Origin: Bacteroidetes bacterium CG12_big_fil_rev_8_21_14_0_65_60_17
Lineage (GTDB): Bacteria > Bacteroidota > Rhodothermia > Rhodothermales > UBA10348
Direction: 5' to 3'
Assembly: GCA_002787815.1 (NCBI GenBank)
Contig: PCUY01000062.1
Location: 1-64,000 of the forward strand
Length of the DNA stretch: 64,000 nucleotides
The notes below the pieces were generated by a model that ran no database searches, was not told the origin of the DNA, and saw only the letters and a program-made list of their open reading frames with translations. Positions 34,480-43,662 of this stretch are shown here, piece by piece (position 1 is the stretch's first letter; the number at the start of each line of letters is the position of its first letter). The position numbers and the translations under genes were made by a program.

Positions 34480-35462
34480 CGAGTACGAAGGATATCGAAT
34501 GGGCGGCACGCATCCTGCGTCGGGGTGGACTGATTGCGTTTCCGACCGAGACGGTCTACGGCCTGGGGGCACACGCTCTCCTGCCCGAGGCGGTCCGTGC
34601 CATATTCAAGGCAAAGGGAAGGCCTTCGGACAATCCGCTCATCGTCCACATTGGACGACGGGAGGATGTGAGCCGGATTGCGCGGGACGTGCCGGAGAGC
34701 GCGCTCCGGCTCATGAATGCGTTCTGGCCAGGCCCCCTCAGTATCGTATTGCCGAGACGATGGGACGTACCCGATGTGGTGACCGGGGGAAGGGACACGG
34801 TGGCCATCCGCATGCCCGATCATCCGGTGGCCCTGCGCCTGTTGCAGGTGGCCGACGTGCCGGTGGCGGCGCCGAGCGCAAACCGCTCCGGAGCACCAAG
34901 TCCGACTACCAGCCAGGCGGTACTGGAGGACCTTGGAGACCGGATTGACGGTGTACTTGAAGGGGGAGTCCCCCGCGTCGGTCTGGAGTCGACCGTGGTG
35001 GATTGCACGGGTATCCAACCGGTCGTACTGCGCCATGGCGGCATCCCGCTGGAGGAGCTGCGCCTCGTCGAGCCCGACATTCGCGTTGCCACGACGGCAG
35101 AGCTCGGCGCCGGTCGAAGCCCGGGTGCGCGACATGTGCACTACCGGCCGCGTGCCCGGGTCTGGATCGTGACTCCGGGAGATGCGGCGCAGGGTGGCAT
35201 GCCCCCCGGGAGCGCATGGATCGGGCAGTCAGAGCCGGCGGACCGGGGGTACGGACTGACACCCTGGGCAAAAATCGAAGTGGTTCCGGATGTGGAAACC
35301 TATGCGCGTCGCATTTTTGCCTTTTTCAGGGAGTGTGACAGGGAGGGTATAGCGCATATCCATTGCGAAAATGTGCAGCCGGGTGGTCTTGGGGAGGCGC
35401 TCATGGATCGTCTGCGGCGGGCGGCCGGTGACGATTCCATCCCGGGGTATACGGGGCCTTGA
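34476..35462 (+). CDS. tsaC: L-threonylcarbamoyladenylate synthase (Sua5/TsaC)
   Basis: This 328-aa enzyme makes threonylcarbamoyl-AMP from threonine, bicarbonate and ATP, the first step of t6A tRNA modification. GGLIAFPTETVYGLGAHAL is at about residues 18-36; KAKGRPSDNPLIVHI, FWPGPLSIVLPRR, VAIRMPDHPVALRLL and AAPSANRSGAPSPTTS all match. A C-terminal Sua5 domain (SPGARHVHYRPRA onward) is present, so it is the long Sua5 form. The GTG at 34476 overlaps the preceding stop (GTGA). The partner subunit gene tsaB is at 46270. Confidence 0.94.
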   Translation: MTSTKDIEWAARILRRGGLIAFPTETVYGLGAHALLPEAVRAIFKAKGRPSDNPLIVHIGRREDVSRIARDVPESALRLMNAFWPGPLSIVLPRRWDVPDVVTGGRDTVAIRMPDHPVALRLLQVADVPVAAPSANRSGAPSPTTSQAVLEDLGDRIDGVLEGGVPRVGLESTVVDCTGIQPVVLRHGGIPLEELRLVEPDIRVATTAELGAGRSPGARHVHYRPRARVWIVTPGDAAQGGMPPGSAWIGQSEPADRGYGLTPWAKIEVVPDVETYARRIFAFFRECDREGIAHIHCENVQPGGLGEALMDRLRRAAGDDSIPGYTGP

Positions 35463-35522
35463 AGATGTACAGGGGCTTGAAGAGGTGCGGGGAAGACGTC
35501 TCGGTCGGAACCCGGACTGTTC

Positions 35523-36323
35523 TCAGAACCGGACCCGGAAGCCGAGCGTCTGGGCACTGGTAATGGGTTCAAATGACGGCCCGTCACTTTCCGTGTGGCG
35601 CGCACCGTGGCGCCGGGAGAGCCACCAGGCGGTCGTCGTGCCCATGAACGCGCCTGCAAGGACATCCGACGGCCAGTGGAAAGCCAACACGATGCGCGAT
35701 GAGGTGGTCGCGAGCGCTAGTCCCCCCAGAATCCACATGGATGGTTCAGGGTAGTAGAACACCCAGGGCATGACCCCGGCGAAAACCGTCGTGGCGTGGC
35801 CACTCGGGAATGACGAGTTGCCGGAGAATGGCTCGAAGGAGTCGGCACCCATGTCCTGGAAGGGACGCGCCCGTCCTATGGCGACCTTCAACACATTGGT
35901 GCCCAGATTGGCGAGCGCAAGGGCTTCAAGGCTTGTGAAGGCAGCATCCTGTGCCCGCGTGCTTCCTTCGAACAGGGTTCCAACAAAGATTACGAAGGCC
36001 AGGGGGCGCATGGCGTCCGCATCTCCAAACTCCTCGGCAGCCCGGAAGAATTCCTCAGCGCCGAGGGACCGTGCTTCCCGGGAGAGAGTTGCGTCCCATG
36101 CCGATGTGGTGGCAATAACGAGGCCGGCCGTACCAAGGCGCAGTGGCGGTGTCCGGACGAGCGCCGTGGGTATGGCCCGGGCATCCGAGGATAGCCAATG
36201 AACAAACCGAAGGGGGTCATCACTGGACTGGGCATGTGCGTTGTCCGACCCCTGTGCGACGAAGGACAGGGCGACAATGGCCGCCAACAGGAGGGGGCGT
36301 ATGTGCAGGTGTGGCAGTGCCAT
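35523..36323 (-). CDS. PAP2-family phosphatase
   Basis: A 266-aa exported or membrane phosphatase. It has an N-terminal signal (PLLLAAIVALSFVAQGSDNAHA) and the three acid-phosphatase motifs: KVAIGRARPFQD (KxxxxxxRP), SSFPSGHATTVF (PSGH) and SRIVLAFHWPSDVLAG (SRxxxxxHxxxD). It ends in LGFRVRF with a terminal Phe. These enzymes remove phosphate from undecaprenyl pyrophosphate, phosphatidate or lipid A; the substrate is not determined. The N-terminus and the C-terminal Phe suggest an outer-membrane or periplasmic position. Convergent with sua5. Confidence 0.88.
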   Translation of the reverse strand: MALPHLHIRPLLLAAIVALSFVAQGSDNAHAQSSDDPLRFVHWLSSDARAIPTALVRTPPLRLGTAGLVIATTSAWDATLSREARSLGAEEFFRAAEEFGDADAMRPLAFVIFVGTLFEGSTRAQDAAFTSLEALALANLGTNVLKVAIGRARPFQDMGADSFEPFSGNSSFPSGHATTVFAGVMPWVFYYPEPSMWILGGLALATTSSRIVLAFHWPSDVLAGAFMGTTTAWWLSRRHGARHTESDGPSFEPITSAQTLGFRVRF

Positions 36324-36398
36324 CTGAAACGTGTATCTTCGCGGGTACGGAGGGACAGATTACGGTCTCCAGAATATAGGATCCATCCAGAAATCACC

Positions 36399-36854
36399 AT
36401 GAGCGACATCCGTATACGCCGGGCAGGGGCCCGGGACGTGGCGCAACTGGCACCCCTGTTTGACGGGTATCGGCAGTTTTACGGAAAACAAAGTGATCTA
36501 CCCGGGGCGCACCTCTTTTTGACCCGGCGCCTGGAGCGGGGAGAGGCCGTTGTATTTCAGGCTGAGACAGATCAGGCCGTTGGGTTTACGCTGCTTTACC
36601 CCATTTTTTCATCGGTGCGCATGTTGCCTGTGTGGGTACTCAACGATTTGTTCGTCGATCCTGATTTCCGCAGGTTGGGTGCAGGCCGAAAGCTGCTCCT
36701 GCACGCGGAGGAATTTGCCCGCGCGACGGGTGCGGCCGGGCTGGAGCTTGCCACGGAGAAGGACAACACAGGCGCCAAATCGGTGTATGAGCGCCTGGGG
36801 TGGACACTCGACAAGGCATTCGATCACTACTCGCGGGACTTCGGGACGCCATGA
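36399..36854 (+). CDS. GNAT-family N-acetyltransferase
   Basis: A 151-aa acetyl-CoA-dependent transferase. IRIRRAGARDVAQLAPLFDGYRQFYGK opens the fold, and VLNDLFVDPDFRRLGAGRKLLLHAEEFARATGA is the acetyl-CoA pyrophosphate-binding beta4-alpha3 with the R/Q-x-x-G-x-G/A pattern. ELATEKDNTGAKSVYERLGWTLD is the C-terminal block. Substrate unknown; the pattern resembles the diamine/amine acetyltransferase subgroup. The ATG at 36399 is preferred because the fold starts there. Overlaps the isoaspartyl peptidase gene by 4 nt. Confidence 0.87.
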   Translation: MSDIRIRRAGARDVAQLAPLFDGYRQFYGKQSDLPGAHLFLTRRLERGEAVVFQAETDQAVGFTLLYPIFSSVRMLPVWVLNDLFVDPDFRRLGAGRKLLLHAEEFARATGAAGLELATEKDNTGAKSVYERLGWTLDKAFDHYSRDFGTP

Positions 36855-37819
36855 CTGCGAAGGCGAGCGTGCGCAGCATGCAGCTGCCGGAATCGGAAGG
36901 GCCTGCGTTGTTGGTGCATGGTGGCGCGTGGGACATTCCTCCCGGGGAGTGGACAAATCATGAACGTGGCCTCGGGGAGGCGCTGTCGACCGGTGCCGCG
37001 ATGCTGCTGGAGGGCGCAGCGGCGGTCGATGTGGTTACCGAGGTGGTCGCTGGCATGGAGGCGCATGGCGCGTTTGATGCCGGCAGGGGGTCGGTGCTGA
37101 CCCGGGGTGGATTCGTGGAAATGGATGCTGGTATCATGTGTGGCCGCCGCGCCGCATACGGCGCGGCGGCCCTCTTGCGGGAAACGGTGCATCCGATTCG
37201 TCTGGCCCGGGCGCTGATGGAGGCGGAGCACGCGCTCCTCCGTTTTGCGGCCGGACCGGAGGCCGATCGAATGGCCGGCATGTTCGGTCTGCAACAGGAA
37301 CAGAACCCGTGGTTTGTGAGTGCCCGGGAACGTGACCGTCATGAGGCCATTGCCCGCGATCTGGGCACATTCCATCCAAGCCAGCCGTTCCACGGCCGCG
37401 GCACACCTCGCGGGACGGTTGGCGCCGTGGCCCGTGATCTCAGCGGTGATCTCGCGGCGGCAACGTCGACGGGAGGGACCCCGTTTCGGCCGGAAGGGCG
37501 CATTGGAGACACGCCGTTGCCCGGATGCGGGTTTTTTGCGGATGACGTTGCCGCCGCGAGTGCGACCGGGTGGGGAGAGGCCATCTCTGCATCGATACTC
37601 TGCGCCAGGGCGGTTCTGGATGACATGTCGCCCGTCGAGGCCGCGAATTCCCGGGTCCGGGACATGTACAGGCGTATTGTGGCGCCGGACGGAGGGGGCG
37701 CGACCGGCGGGTTGATCCTGCTTACGGCGCGCGCCGGCGGGGCGGTGGCCTGGACCACGCCCCGCATGGCGCGCGCCGCATGGAGCGCTGATGGGACATC
37801 ATTTTTGGTCGTAGATTGA
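36851..37819 (+). CDS. Isoaspartyl peptidase/type-2 L-asparaginase (Ntn hydrolase)
   Basis: A 322-aa precursor that self-cleaves to expose a catalytic Thr. ALLVHGGAWDIPPGEW is the N-terminal block; DAGRGSVLTRGGFVEMDAGIMCG holds the substrate loop. GRGTPRGTVGAVARDLSGDLAAATSTGG contains the cleavage site (GTVGAVA). GCGFFADD and ATGWGEAI follow. It degrades isoaspartyl dipeptides arising from protein damage and can hydrolyse asparagine. Length is normal. It overlaps the GNAT gene (ATGA) and precedes the GHL10 gene by 22 nt. Confidence 0.92.
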   Translation: MTAKASVRSMQLPESEGPALLVHGGAWDIPPGEWTNHERGLGEALSTGAAMLLEGAAAVDVVTEVVAGMEAHGAFDAGRGSVLTRGGFVEMDAGIMCGRRAAYGAAALLRETVHPIRLARALMEAEHALLRFAAGPEADRMAGMFGLQQEQNPWFVSARERDRHEAIARDLGTFHPSQPFHGRGTPRGTVGAVARDLSGDLAAATSTGGTPFRPEGRIGDTPLPGCGFFADDVAAASATGWGEAISASILCARAVLDDMSPVEAANSRVRDMYRRIVAPDGGGATGGLILLTARAGGAVAWTTPRMARAAWSADGTSFLVVD

Positions 37820-37841
37820 TGAGCGGTTCACCCCATCCACC

Positions 37842-39368
37842 ATGCTGTTGACTCCTTTTTCCGGATCCCGTCTGTGTATTGCCGTCGTGCTGCTGGGTGC
37901 GTCCGTACTGCAGGGATGTGCAGTGTTTTCGGGTACGCGTCTCCCCGACGAGGCGACACTGCGAGCCGCGGTACCGGCACCGGAACGGGAATTTCGGGCT
38001 GCCTGGGTGGCAACGGTGGCCAATATTGACTGGCCCTCGGCTCCGGGACTGGCCGTATGGCAGCAGCAGGCTGAACTGCGAACGATCCTGGACCGGGCTG
38101 CAGCCATGGGACTCAATGCCATTGTCCTGCAGGTGCGACCGACAGCCGATGCGTTCTACGACAGTCCGCTGGAGCCCTGGTCGTGGTATCTGAGCGGGAA
38201 ACAGGGAACAGCCCCGTCACCGCCATACGACCCGCTGGCGTTTGCCATTGAGGAGGCCCATCGCCGGGGGCTCGAATTGCACGCCTGGTTCAATCCCTAC
38301 CGTGCGCTGCATCCAACCGCCCTGGACTCGGTGAGCGCACTGCACGTATGGCGGCGGCTACCGGATGTGACGGTGCCTTACGGAGAACTTGTATGGATGG
38401 ACCCGGGAAGTCAGGCTGCGACGGAGCAGTCGTTGGCTGTAATGCTGGACGTTGTTCGCCGCTATGACGTGGATGGGATACACCTGGACGACTACTTTTA
38501 TCCGTATCCCGTGACCGGAGATAATGGCCAGCTGGTTCCGTTTCCTGACTCGTTGTCCTTTTCGGGGGATGCTGCGGACCGGCTCCCGCTCGACGATTGG
38601 CGGCGTCGGAACGTGGACACATTCATCCGCACACTGTATGAGGAGGTCAAGGCGGTCAAGCCGTGGGTAAAGGTGGGTATTTCTCCGTTTGGTATCTGGC
38701 GACCTGGATACCCGGCGTCCATTACGGGTTTTGACCAGTATGAAGGCTTGTTTGCAGACGCCCGGAAGTGGCTTCGCGAGGGCTGGATTGATTATTTCTC
38801 GCCTCAACTCTACTGGGCCATGGACAGCAGCGGTCAGAGTTATCCGAAACTGTTGGATTGGTGGATCGGGGAGAATGTCCATGGACGGCATATATGGCCG
38901 GGAAACTATACGAGCCGGGTCATCCTGGATGGGAATGCCCATTGGGATCCCGCCGAAATTGTCCGGCAAATCAGACATACGCGATCGACGCCGGGTGCCA
39001 CGGGCAACGTTCATTTTTCCATGCGCGCCCTGATGCCGGCGTCACACGGGATGGGACGTGCTGTTGCGCAGGAATACGCCAGCCCTGCGCTCATACCAGC
39101 CAGTCCATGGTTGGACGACGCACGTCCGGAGGCGCCGCTCGTATCGGTGACGTCCACACACGTCGCCATCCAACCGCAGGGGGACGTGCAGGCGCGATGG
39201 TGGTCCATTCACTGGTTCGACGGAAGGCGGTGGGATTTCGACGTCATTCCGGCCTGGCAGCAACGACTTTCCGTTCCCGCCGGTGTCGACCCTGAATATC
39301 TTGCCGTGCGCGCGGTGTCGCGTACGGGTATTGCTTCCTTACCCTCACTTCTGCGGATACGTGACTGA
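37842..39368 (+). CDS. GHL10/DUF187-family glycosyl-hydrolase-like lipoprotein
   Basis: A 508-aa surface or periplasmic lipoprotein. It has a lipobox SVLQGC with C26 as the lipid-modified residue. A GHL10 (DUF187, YngK-like) TIM barrel begins at EFRAAWVATVANIDWPSAPG; NAIVLQVRPTADAFY, LHAWFNPYRALHPT, VDGIHLDDYFYPYP and SPFGIWRPGYPASITGFDQYEGLFAD are recognisable. A small C-terminal Ig-like domain ends the protein (AVSRTGIASLPSL). Family members are thought to be glycoside hydrolases acting on cell-wall or similar glycans; the activity is not well established. The stop overlaps the next gene's GTG start by 8 nt. Confidence 0.85.
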   Translation: MLLTPFSGSRLCIAVVLLGASVLQGCAVFSGTRLPDEATLRAAVPAPEREFRAAWVATVANIDWPSAPGLAVWQQQAELRTILDRAAAMGLNAIVLQVRPTADAFYDSPLEPWSWYLSGKQGTAPSPPYDPLAFAIEEAHRRGLELHAWFNPYRALHPTALDSVSALHVWRRLPDVTVPYGELVWMDPGSQAATEQSLAVMLDVVRRYDVDGIHLDDYFYPYPVTGDNGQLVPFPDSLSFSGDAADRLPLDDWRRRNVDTFIRTLYEEVKAVKPWVKVGISPFGIWRPGYPASITGFDQYEGLFADARKWLREGWIDYFSPQLYWAMDSSGQSYPKLLDWWIGENVHGRHIWPGNYTSRVILDGNAHWDPAEIVRQIRHTRSTPGATGNVHFSMRALMPASHGMGRAVAQEYASPALIPASPWLDDARPEAPLVSVTSTHVAIQPQGDVQARWWSIHWFDGRRWDFDVIPAWQQRLSVPAGVDPEYLAVRAVSRTGIASLPSLLRIRD

Positions 39369-42354
39369 TTTCCTTCCTTTTCGTTTGCTTCTCCTGGTGC
39401 TTCTGGCCGGGTGTACCTCGACCCGGGCCACACGTGTTGCAGATACGCCCCACGACCGGTTCACGTGGCATCTGGAGCAGGTGCTTGCGAACTGCGACTG
39501 GTGCCATGACGACTCCGGGCTGGATTCGCTGGTCATTGACCCTGCTGCACAGCGACTCGAAGTCTACTTCAACGACGCATTCGCCCAGGTACCTTTTCGC
39601 GACAGCACGCTGATGGCGTTCGAGGGGGACGTGCTCCGCGGCATACCGGAGGAACTGGCCGCTTGGCATGTTGACCTGGCAAGTCTGGGAGCTCCGCTCT
39701 CCCGCCTAGTACCCAACCTCTACTCCCGGAGACCCGACCCGGAGAAGACGCCCGTCAGTGACGATGCAGTGCGGCCGCTGGTCGATCCGGTGAACAGTCC
39801 GTGGCGACAGGGTGCACTCCGTGGGCGCCACATCGCGGTATGGCCCAGTCATGGCTGGTACTGGGAAGGTGCACTGGAACGGTGGGAATGGCAACGTGCT
39901 CGTCTCTTTCAGACCGTCGAGGACCTGCTTCCCTTCTCGTTTGTGGTGCCCTATCTGGCGCCCATGTTGGAGCGTGCCGGCGCCAATGTGCATATGCCCC
40001 GCGAACGGGACATGCAGATGCACGAAGTTGTTGTCGACAACGACGGGATGTCGGACGCGCGGTCGCGATATCTGGAAGTGGGCCCTGAAGGTGCCAGCTG
40101 GAGGGCCGGAAGGGGTGACGGGTTTGCCTTTCGGGAGCGGTGGCAGACGGGTGAGAATCCGTTCGAGCAGGGTACCTATCGCATTGCAGACGCCAGCCCG
40201 GAGCCGACGGCGGAGCTTGCCTGGGTTCCGGATATTCCTGAGGCAGGCAGGTATGCCGTGTACGTGTCATGGGCCAGGCTCGATGCGGCTGCTCCCGATG
40301 CGGAATACGTAGTACATCATACGGGAGGTAAGACATCGTTTCGGGTGGATCAGCGAATGGGGGGTGGAACGTGGGTCTATCTGGGGACCTTCCGGTTCGA
40401 GGCCGGGGTTTCGGCCGAGAGTGGAGCAGTCAGGTTGTCCAACCGGAGTCGCCGGGAGGGGGCACTTGTGTCGGCCGATGCGGTCCGGTTTGGAGGGGGA
40501 ATGGGTAATGTGGAGCGGGGTGGCCAGGTGAGTGGTCGACCCCGTTTCATGGAGGGTGCCCGATACTTCATGCAGTACGCCGGCATGCCTGCCGACTTGG
40601 TGTACAATGTGACCGAGTCTACCAACGATTATGTGGATGACTACCGGGGACGTGCCGAATGGGTCAACTATCTGCGTGGACGGCCCGAAGGACCCAACAA
40701 GAACCGTCTGGCCGGGGGGCTCGGTATACCGATTGATCTGTCTCTGGCGTTTCATACAGATGCCGGTGTAACCCGTTCGGACTCGACCGTGGGTACGCTC
40801 ATGATCTATTCGTCCACGGGTATGTTGGGCGAGCGTTCGTTCCCGGACGGCATGTCCCGGTTTGCGAACCGGGATCTGGCTGACATCATGCAAACCCTGA
40901 TCGTAGAAGACATTCGCGCGCTCTACGATACGTCCTGGACCCGGCGGGACATCTGGGACAGGGACTACAGTGAAGCTGTTCGGCCGAACGTGCCCGGCGT
41001 GCTTTTGGAGTTGCTTTCCCATCAGAACTTCGCCGACATGCAATTCGCACTCGACCCGCGGTTTCGGCATGATGTGGCGCGTTCCATCTACAAGGCCATG
41101 GTCCGGTTTCTGGCTGCTCAGCATGGGGAGCAGCCGGTGATTACCCCGCTGGCACCCGATCATCTCTCGGCTGTCTGGAGCCCTGGCGGAACACTTGAAC
41201 TGTCCTGGGAGGGGCGGGAGGATCCGCTGGAGCCCTCGGCAAGCCCCGCTGCCTATGTGGTTTACATGCGCCGCTCCGATGGAGGTTATGACAATGGCCG
41301 ACTGATCCAGGGAAACCGGCTGGTTTTGAGCCACATGGAGCAGGGCGTGGTGTATGGGTTCCGGGTATCGGCCGTCAACAGAGGGGGGGAAAGTCTCCCG
41401 TCGGAGGAAGTAGCGGTTGCATCTGCCGGCCCGGGCGCTCCCACCATGCTGGTGGTTTCGGCGTTCGACCGACTGGCGGCGCCCGCATCCATCGATGAAA
41501 ACAGATTCCGTGGATTCGGCTACGTACAGGATGAGGGCGTCTCCGACGGTTGGGATCCGGCCTTTGTCGGTCATCAGTATGATTTCGATCCGGATTCCCG
41601 GTGGTTGGACGATGACTCACCGGGACATGGAGCCAGCTATGCGACGTGGGAGGCTGCACCGACGGTGGGCAATACGTTCGACTATGCGGCTGTACATGCC
41701 CGCGCGGCACTCGGGGCAGGTTGGAGCGTGTCTTCCGTGAGCGATGAGCGCTTTGTGGCGATGGATCCAAGCCCGTTCGACGTCGTGAATGTTGTACTCG
41801 GCGAGGAACGGAGAACGCATGGTCCTGGACGTGGTGACACCTCGTTTGAGGCACTGCCACCGGGTGTACGCGAATCCCTGTCACTGGCCCGGAGCGCTGG
41901 GGCTTCGCTGCTTCTTTCCGGCGCTCATGTGGCGACCGACAGTGCGGGTCCCCTTGCCGACAGTCTGTCGCGGGACTGGGCCGAGCGGGTTCTACTCTTC
42001 CGGTGGCGCACGGACCATGCCTCCGAGCGGGGCGACGTGAATGTCGTGTCCGAAATGCTGCAGGATGATGGTGCACCGGGCCAGGGAGCGCTGTCCAGTC
42101 TCGTATTCAATACCAGATTCGGACAGTCCGTTTACCGGGTGGAAAGCCCGGATGCGCTGGAGCCCGTCAATGCGGCAGAGACGCTCTTGCGCTATGCCGA
42201 CAACAACATGAGCGCTGCGACGGGGCATCCCGGGCCCACGGGAGTTGTCGTGCTCGGCTTCCCATTCGAAACCATTCGTGGCGAAGACGTGCGGCGAGAC
42301 TTCATGCGCCGACTGCTTTTCTATCTTCACCCCGAATATCCATATGAGCGTTGA
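39361..42354 (+). CDS. N-acetylmuramoyl-L-alanine amidase-like lipoprotein with golvesin and FN3 domains
   Basis: A 997-aa secreted protein of the type often annotated 'xanthan lyase' in Bacteroidota. Starting at GTG 39361, the N-terminus VTDFLPFRLLLLVLLAGC has a lipobox. The Amidase_3-like zinc fold shows as AVWPSHGWYWEGA (H164), AFHTDAGVT (H465) and VLLELLSHQN (E550). Between the first and second His sits a golvesin/Xly-type carbohydrate-binding-like domain (about 270-395), so the amidase is interrupted by an insertion. A fibronectin III region (about 620-690) and a C-terminal domain (from about 690) follow. It should cut the glycan-peptide bond of peptidoglycan. The previous gene overlaps it by 8 nt and the permease follows 2 nt later. 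Confidence 0.82.
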   Translation: MTDFLPFRLLLLVLLAGCTSTRATRVADTPHDRFTWHLEQVLANCDWCHDDSGLDSLVIDPAAQRLEVYFNDAFAQVPFRDSTLMAFEGDVLRGIPEELAAWHVDLASLGAPLSRLVPNLYSRRPDPEKTPVSDDAVRPLVDPVNSPWRQGALRGRHIAVWPSHGWYWEGALERWEWQRARLFQTVEDLLPFSFVVPYLAPMLERAGANVHMPRERDMQMHEVVVDNDGMSDARSRYLEVGPEGASWRAGRGDGFAFRERWQTGENPFEQGTYRIADASPEPTAELAWVPDIPEAGRYAVYVSWARLDAAAPDAEYVVHHTGGKTSFRVDQRMGGGTWVYLGTFRFEAGVSAESGAVRLSNRSRREGALVSADAVRFGGGMGNVERGGQVSGRPRFMEGARYFMQYAGMPADLVYNVTESTNDYVDDYRGRAEWVNYLRGRPEGPNKNRLAGGLGIPIDLSLAFHTDAGVTRSDSTVGTLMIYSSTGMLGERSFPDGMSRFANRDLADIMQTLIVEDIRALYDTSWTRRDIWDRDYSEAVRPNVPGVLLELLSHQNFADMQFALDPRFRHDVARSIYKAMVRFLAAQHGEQPVITPLAPDHLSAVWSPGGTLELSWEGREDPLEPSASPAAYVVYMRRSDGGYDNGRLIQGNRLVLSHMEQGVVYGFRVSAVNRGGESLPSEEVAVASAGPGAPTMLVVSAFDRLAAPASIDENRFRGFGYVQDEGVSDGWDPAFVGHQYDFDPDSRWLDDDSPGHGASYATWEAAPTVGNTFDYAAVHARAALGAGWSVSSVSDERFVAMDPSPFDVVNVVLGEERRTHGPGRGDTSFEALPPGVRESLSLARSAGASLLLSGAHVATDSAGPLADSLSRDWAERVLLFRWRTDHASERGDVNVVSEMLQDDGAPGQGALSSLVFNTRFGQSVYRVESPDALEPVNAAETLLRYADNNMSAATGHPGPTGVVVLGFPFETIRGEDVRRDFMRRLLFYLHPEYPYER

Positions 42355-42356
42355 CC

Positions 42357-43658
42357 ATGGCTGAACCTCCCGCATCGACCCTGCAGGAACGCCGCAGGGC
42401 GTGGAAATGGATTCCTTCGCTCTATTTCGCCGAGGGTATCCCGTATGTCCTCGTAATGACGGTTTCGGTGGTCATGTATAAACGGCTGGACATTTCCAAC
42501 GCCGATATTGCGCTGTACACAAGCTGGCTCTATCTGCCGTGGGTCATCAAGCCGCTCTGGAGCCCGGTTGTGGACTTGTTGGGTACGAAGCGCGCATGGA
42601 TTACCGGTATGCAGCTTCTTGTGGGAGCCGCACTGGCCGGCGTGGCCTTTACGATCCCCATGGACAGCTTTTTCCAGTGGTCCCTGGCGTTCCTGTGGCT
42701 GGTCGCCTTCAGCAGTGCAACGCATGACATAGCTGCGGACGGGTTCTACATGCTGGCCATGGACGATGCAAACCAGGCGTGGTTCGTGGGTATCCGCTCA
42801 ACGTTCTACCGACTGGCCATGATCACCGGCCAGGGATTGCTTGTCATGCTGGCCGGATGGTTGGAGGTCAGGCAGTCCTCGGTCCAGGAAGCCTGGGCGG
42901 TTACGTTCGGCATCGTGGCTGCCGGGTTCCTGCTGCTCATGGTCTGGCACCGTTTCGTGCTGCCGGTGCCGGACGAGGATGCGCCAACGGCCCGGGCATC
43001 GGGCGCAGCCTTGCTCTCCGAGTTTCTGGCAACCTTTGTCTCGTTTTTCCGGAAACCGGGAATTGGAATCATTCTTGCATTTTTATTGCTGTATCGCTTT
43101 GCTGAAGCGCAACTGGCAAAGATGGCCTCCCCGTTCCTGTTGGATTCCGTGGATGCAGGGGGGCTTGCCCTCACAACGGCCCAGGTCGGACTTGTCTACG
43201 GGACAGTGGGTGTGCTGGCACTGACGCTCGGTGGAATCCTGGGCGGAATGATGGTTGCACGGAACGGGCTCAAGTACTGGCTATGGTGGATGGCTATTGC
43301 CATAAACGTACCCAATGCCGTCTATATTTTCCTGTCCTGGTCCATGCCCACATCGCTGCTCGTGGTCAACGCCGCCGTGGCCGCAGAACAATTCGGATAC
43401 GGTTTCGGATTCACGGCGTACATGATGTACATGATTTACGTGTCTGACGGGCCCCACAAAACGGCCCACTTTGCACTCTGTACCGGATTCATGGCACTGG
43501 GGATGATGCTTCCCGGGATGGTATCCGGTTGGATCCAGGAAGCACTGGGCTACAAGATGTTCTTCGTGTACGTGCTGATCGCGACCGTTCCCGGATTTGT
43601 TGCTACGGCGTTGATACCACTGCGGGAGTCATTCGGGCGCGGGGAGCAGGCGGGATGA
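42357..43658 (+). CDS. AmpG-like MFS permease
   Basis: A 433-aa inner-membrane transporter with 12 predicted helices of the peptide-acetyl-CoA transporter/AmpG branch. KWIPSLYFAEGIPYVLVMTVSVVMYKRL at residues 17-44, LPWVIKPLWSPVVDLLGTKRAWI (the MFS loop), FSSATHDIAADGFYMLAM and VGIRSTFYRLAMITGQG match that branch. AmpG imports 1,6-anhydromuropeptides from the periplasm. ATG 42357 is chosen over the TTG at 42351, which overlaps the amidase stop. Immediately after the amidase gene, which supports a muropeptide or amino-sugar substrate. Convergent with the SpoIID-domain gene after 4 nt. Confidence 0.88.
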   Translation: MAEPPASTLQERRRAWKWIPSLYFAEGIPYVLVMTVSVVMYKRLDISNADIALYTSWLYLPWVIKPLWSPVVDLLGTKRAWITGMQLLVGAALAGVAFTIPMDSFFQWSLAFLWLVAFSSATHDIAADGFYMLAMDDANQAWFVGIRSTFYRLAMITGQGLLVMLAGWLEVRQSSVQEAWAVTFGIVAAGFLLLMVWHRFVLPVPDEDAPTARASGAALLSEFLATFVSFFRKPGIGIILAFLLLYRFAEAQLAKMASPFLLDSVDAGGLALTTAQVGLVYGTVGVLALTLGGILGGMMVARNGLKYWLWWMAIAINVPNAVYIFLSWSMPTSLLVVNAAVAAEQFGYGFGFTAYMMYMIYVSDGPHKTAHFALCTGFMALGMMLPGMVSGWIQEALGYKMFFVYVLIATVPGFVATALIPLRESFGRGEQAG

Positions 43659-43662
43659 TTTT

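Noticed and set aside
32992-34572. A 526-aa frame opposite the deacetylase-like gene
   Set aside because: The plus-strand frame has deacetylase motifs; this one lacks any and would overlap two genes.
40267-41574. A 435-aa frame opposite the amidase lipoprotein
   Set aside because: No motif; the plus-strand protein has Zn ligands in order.
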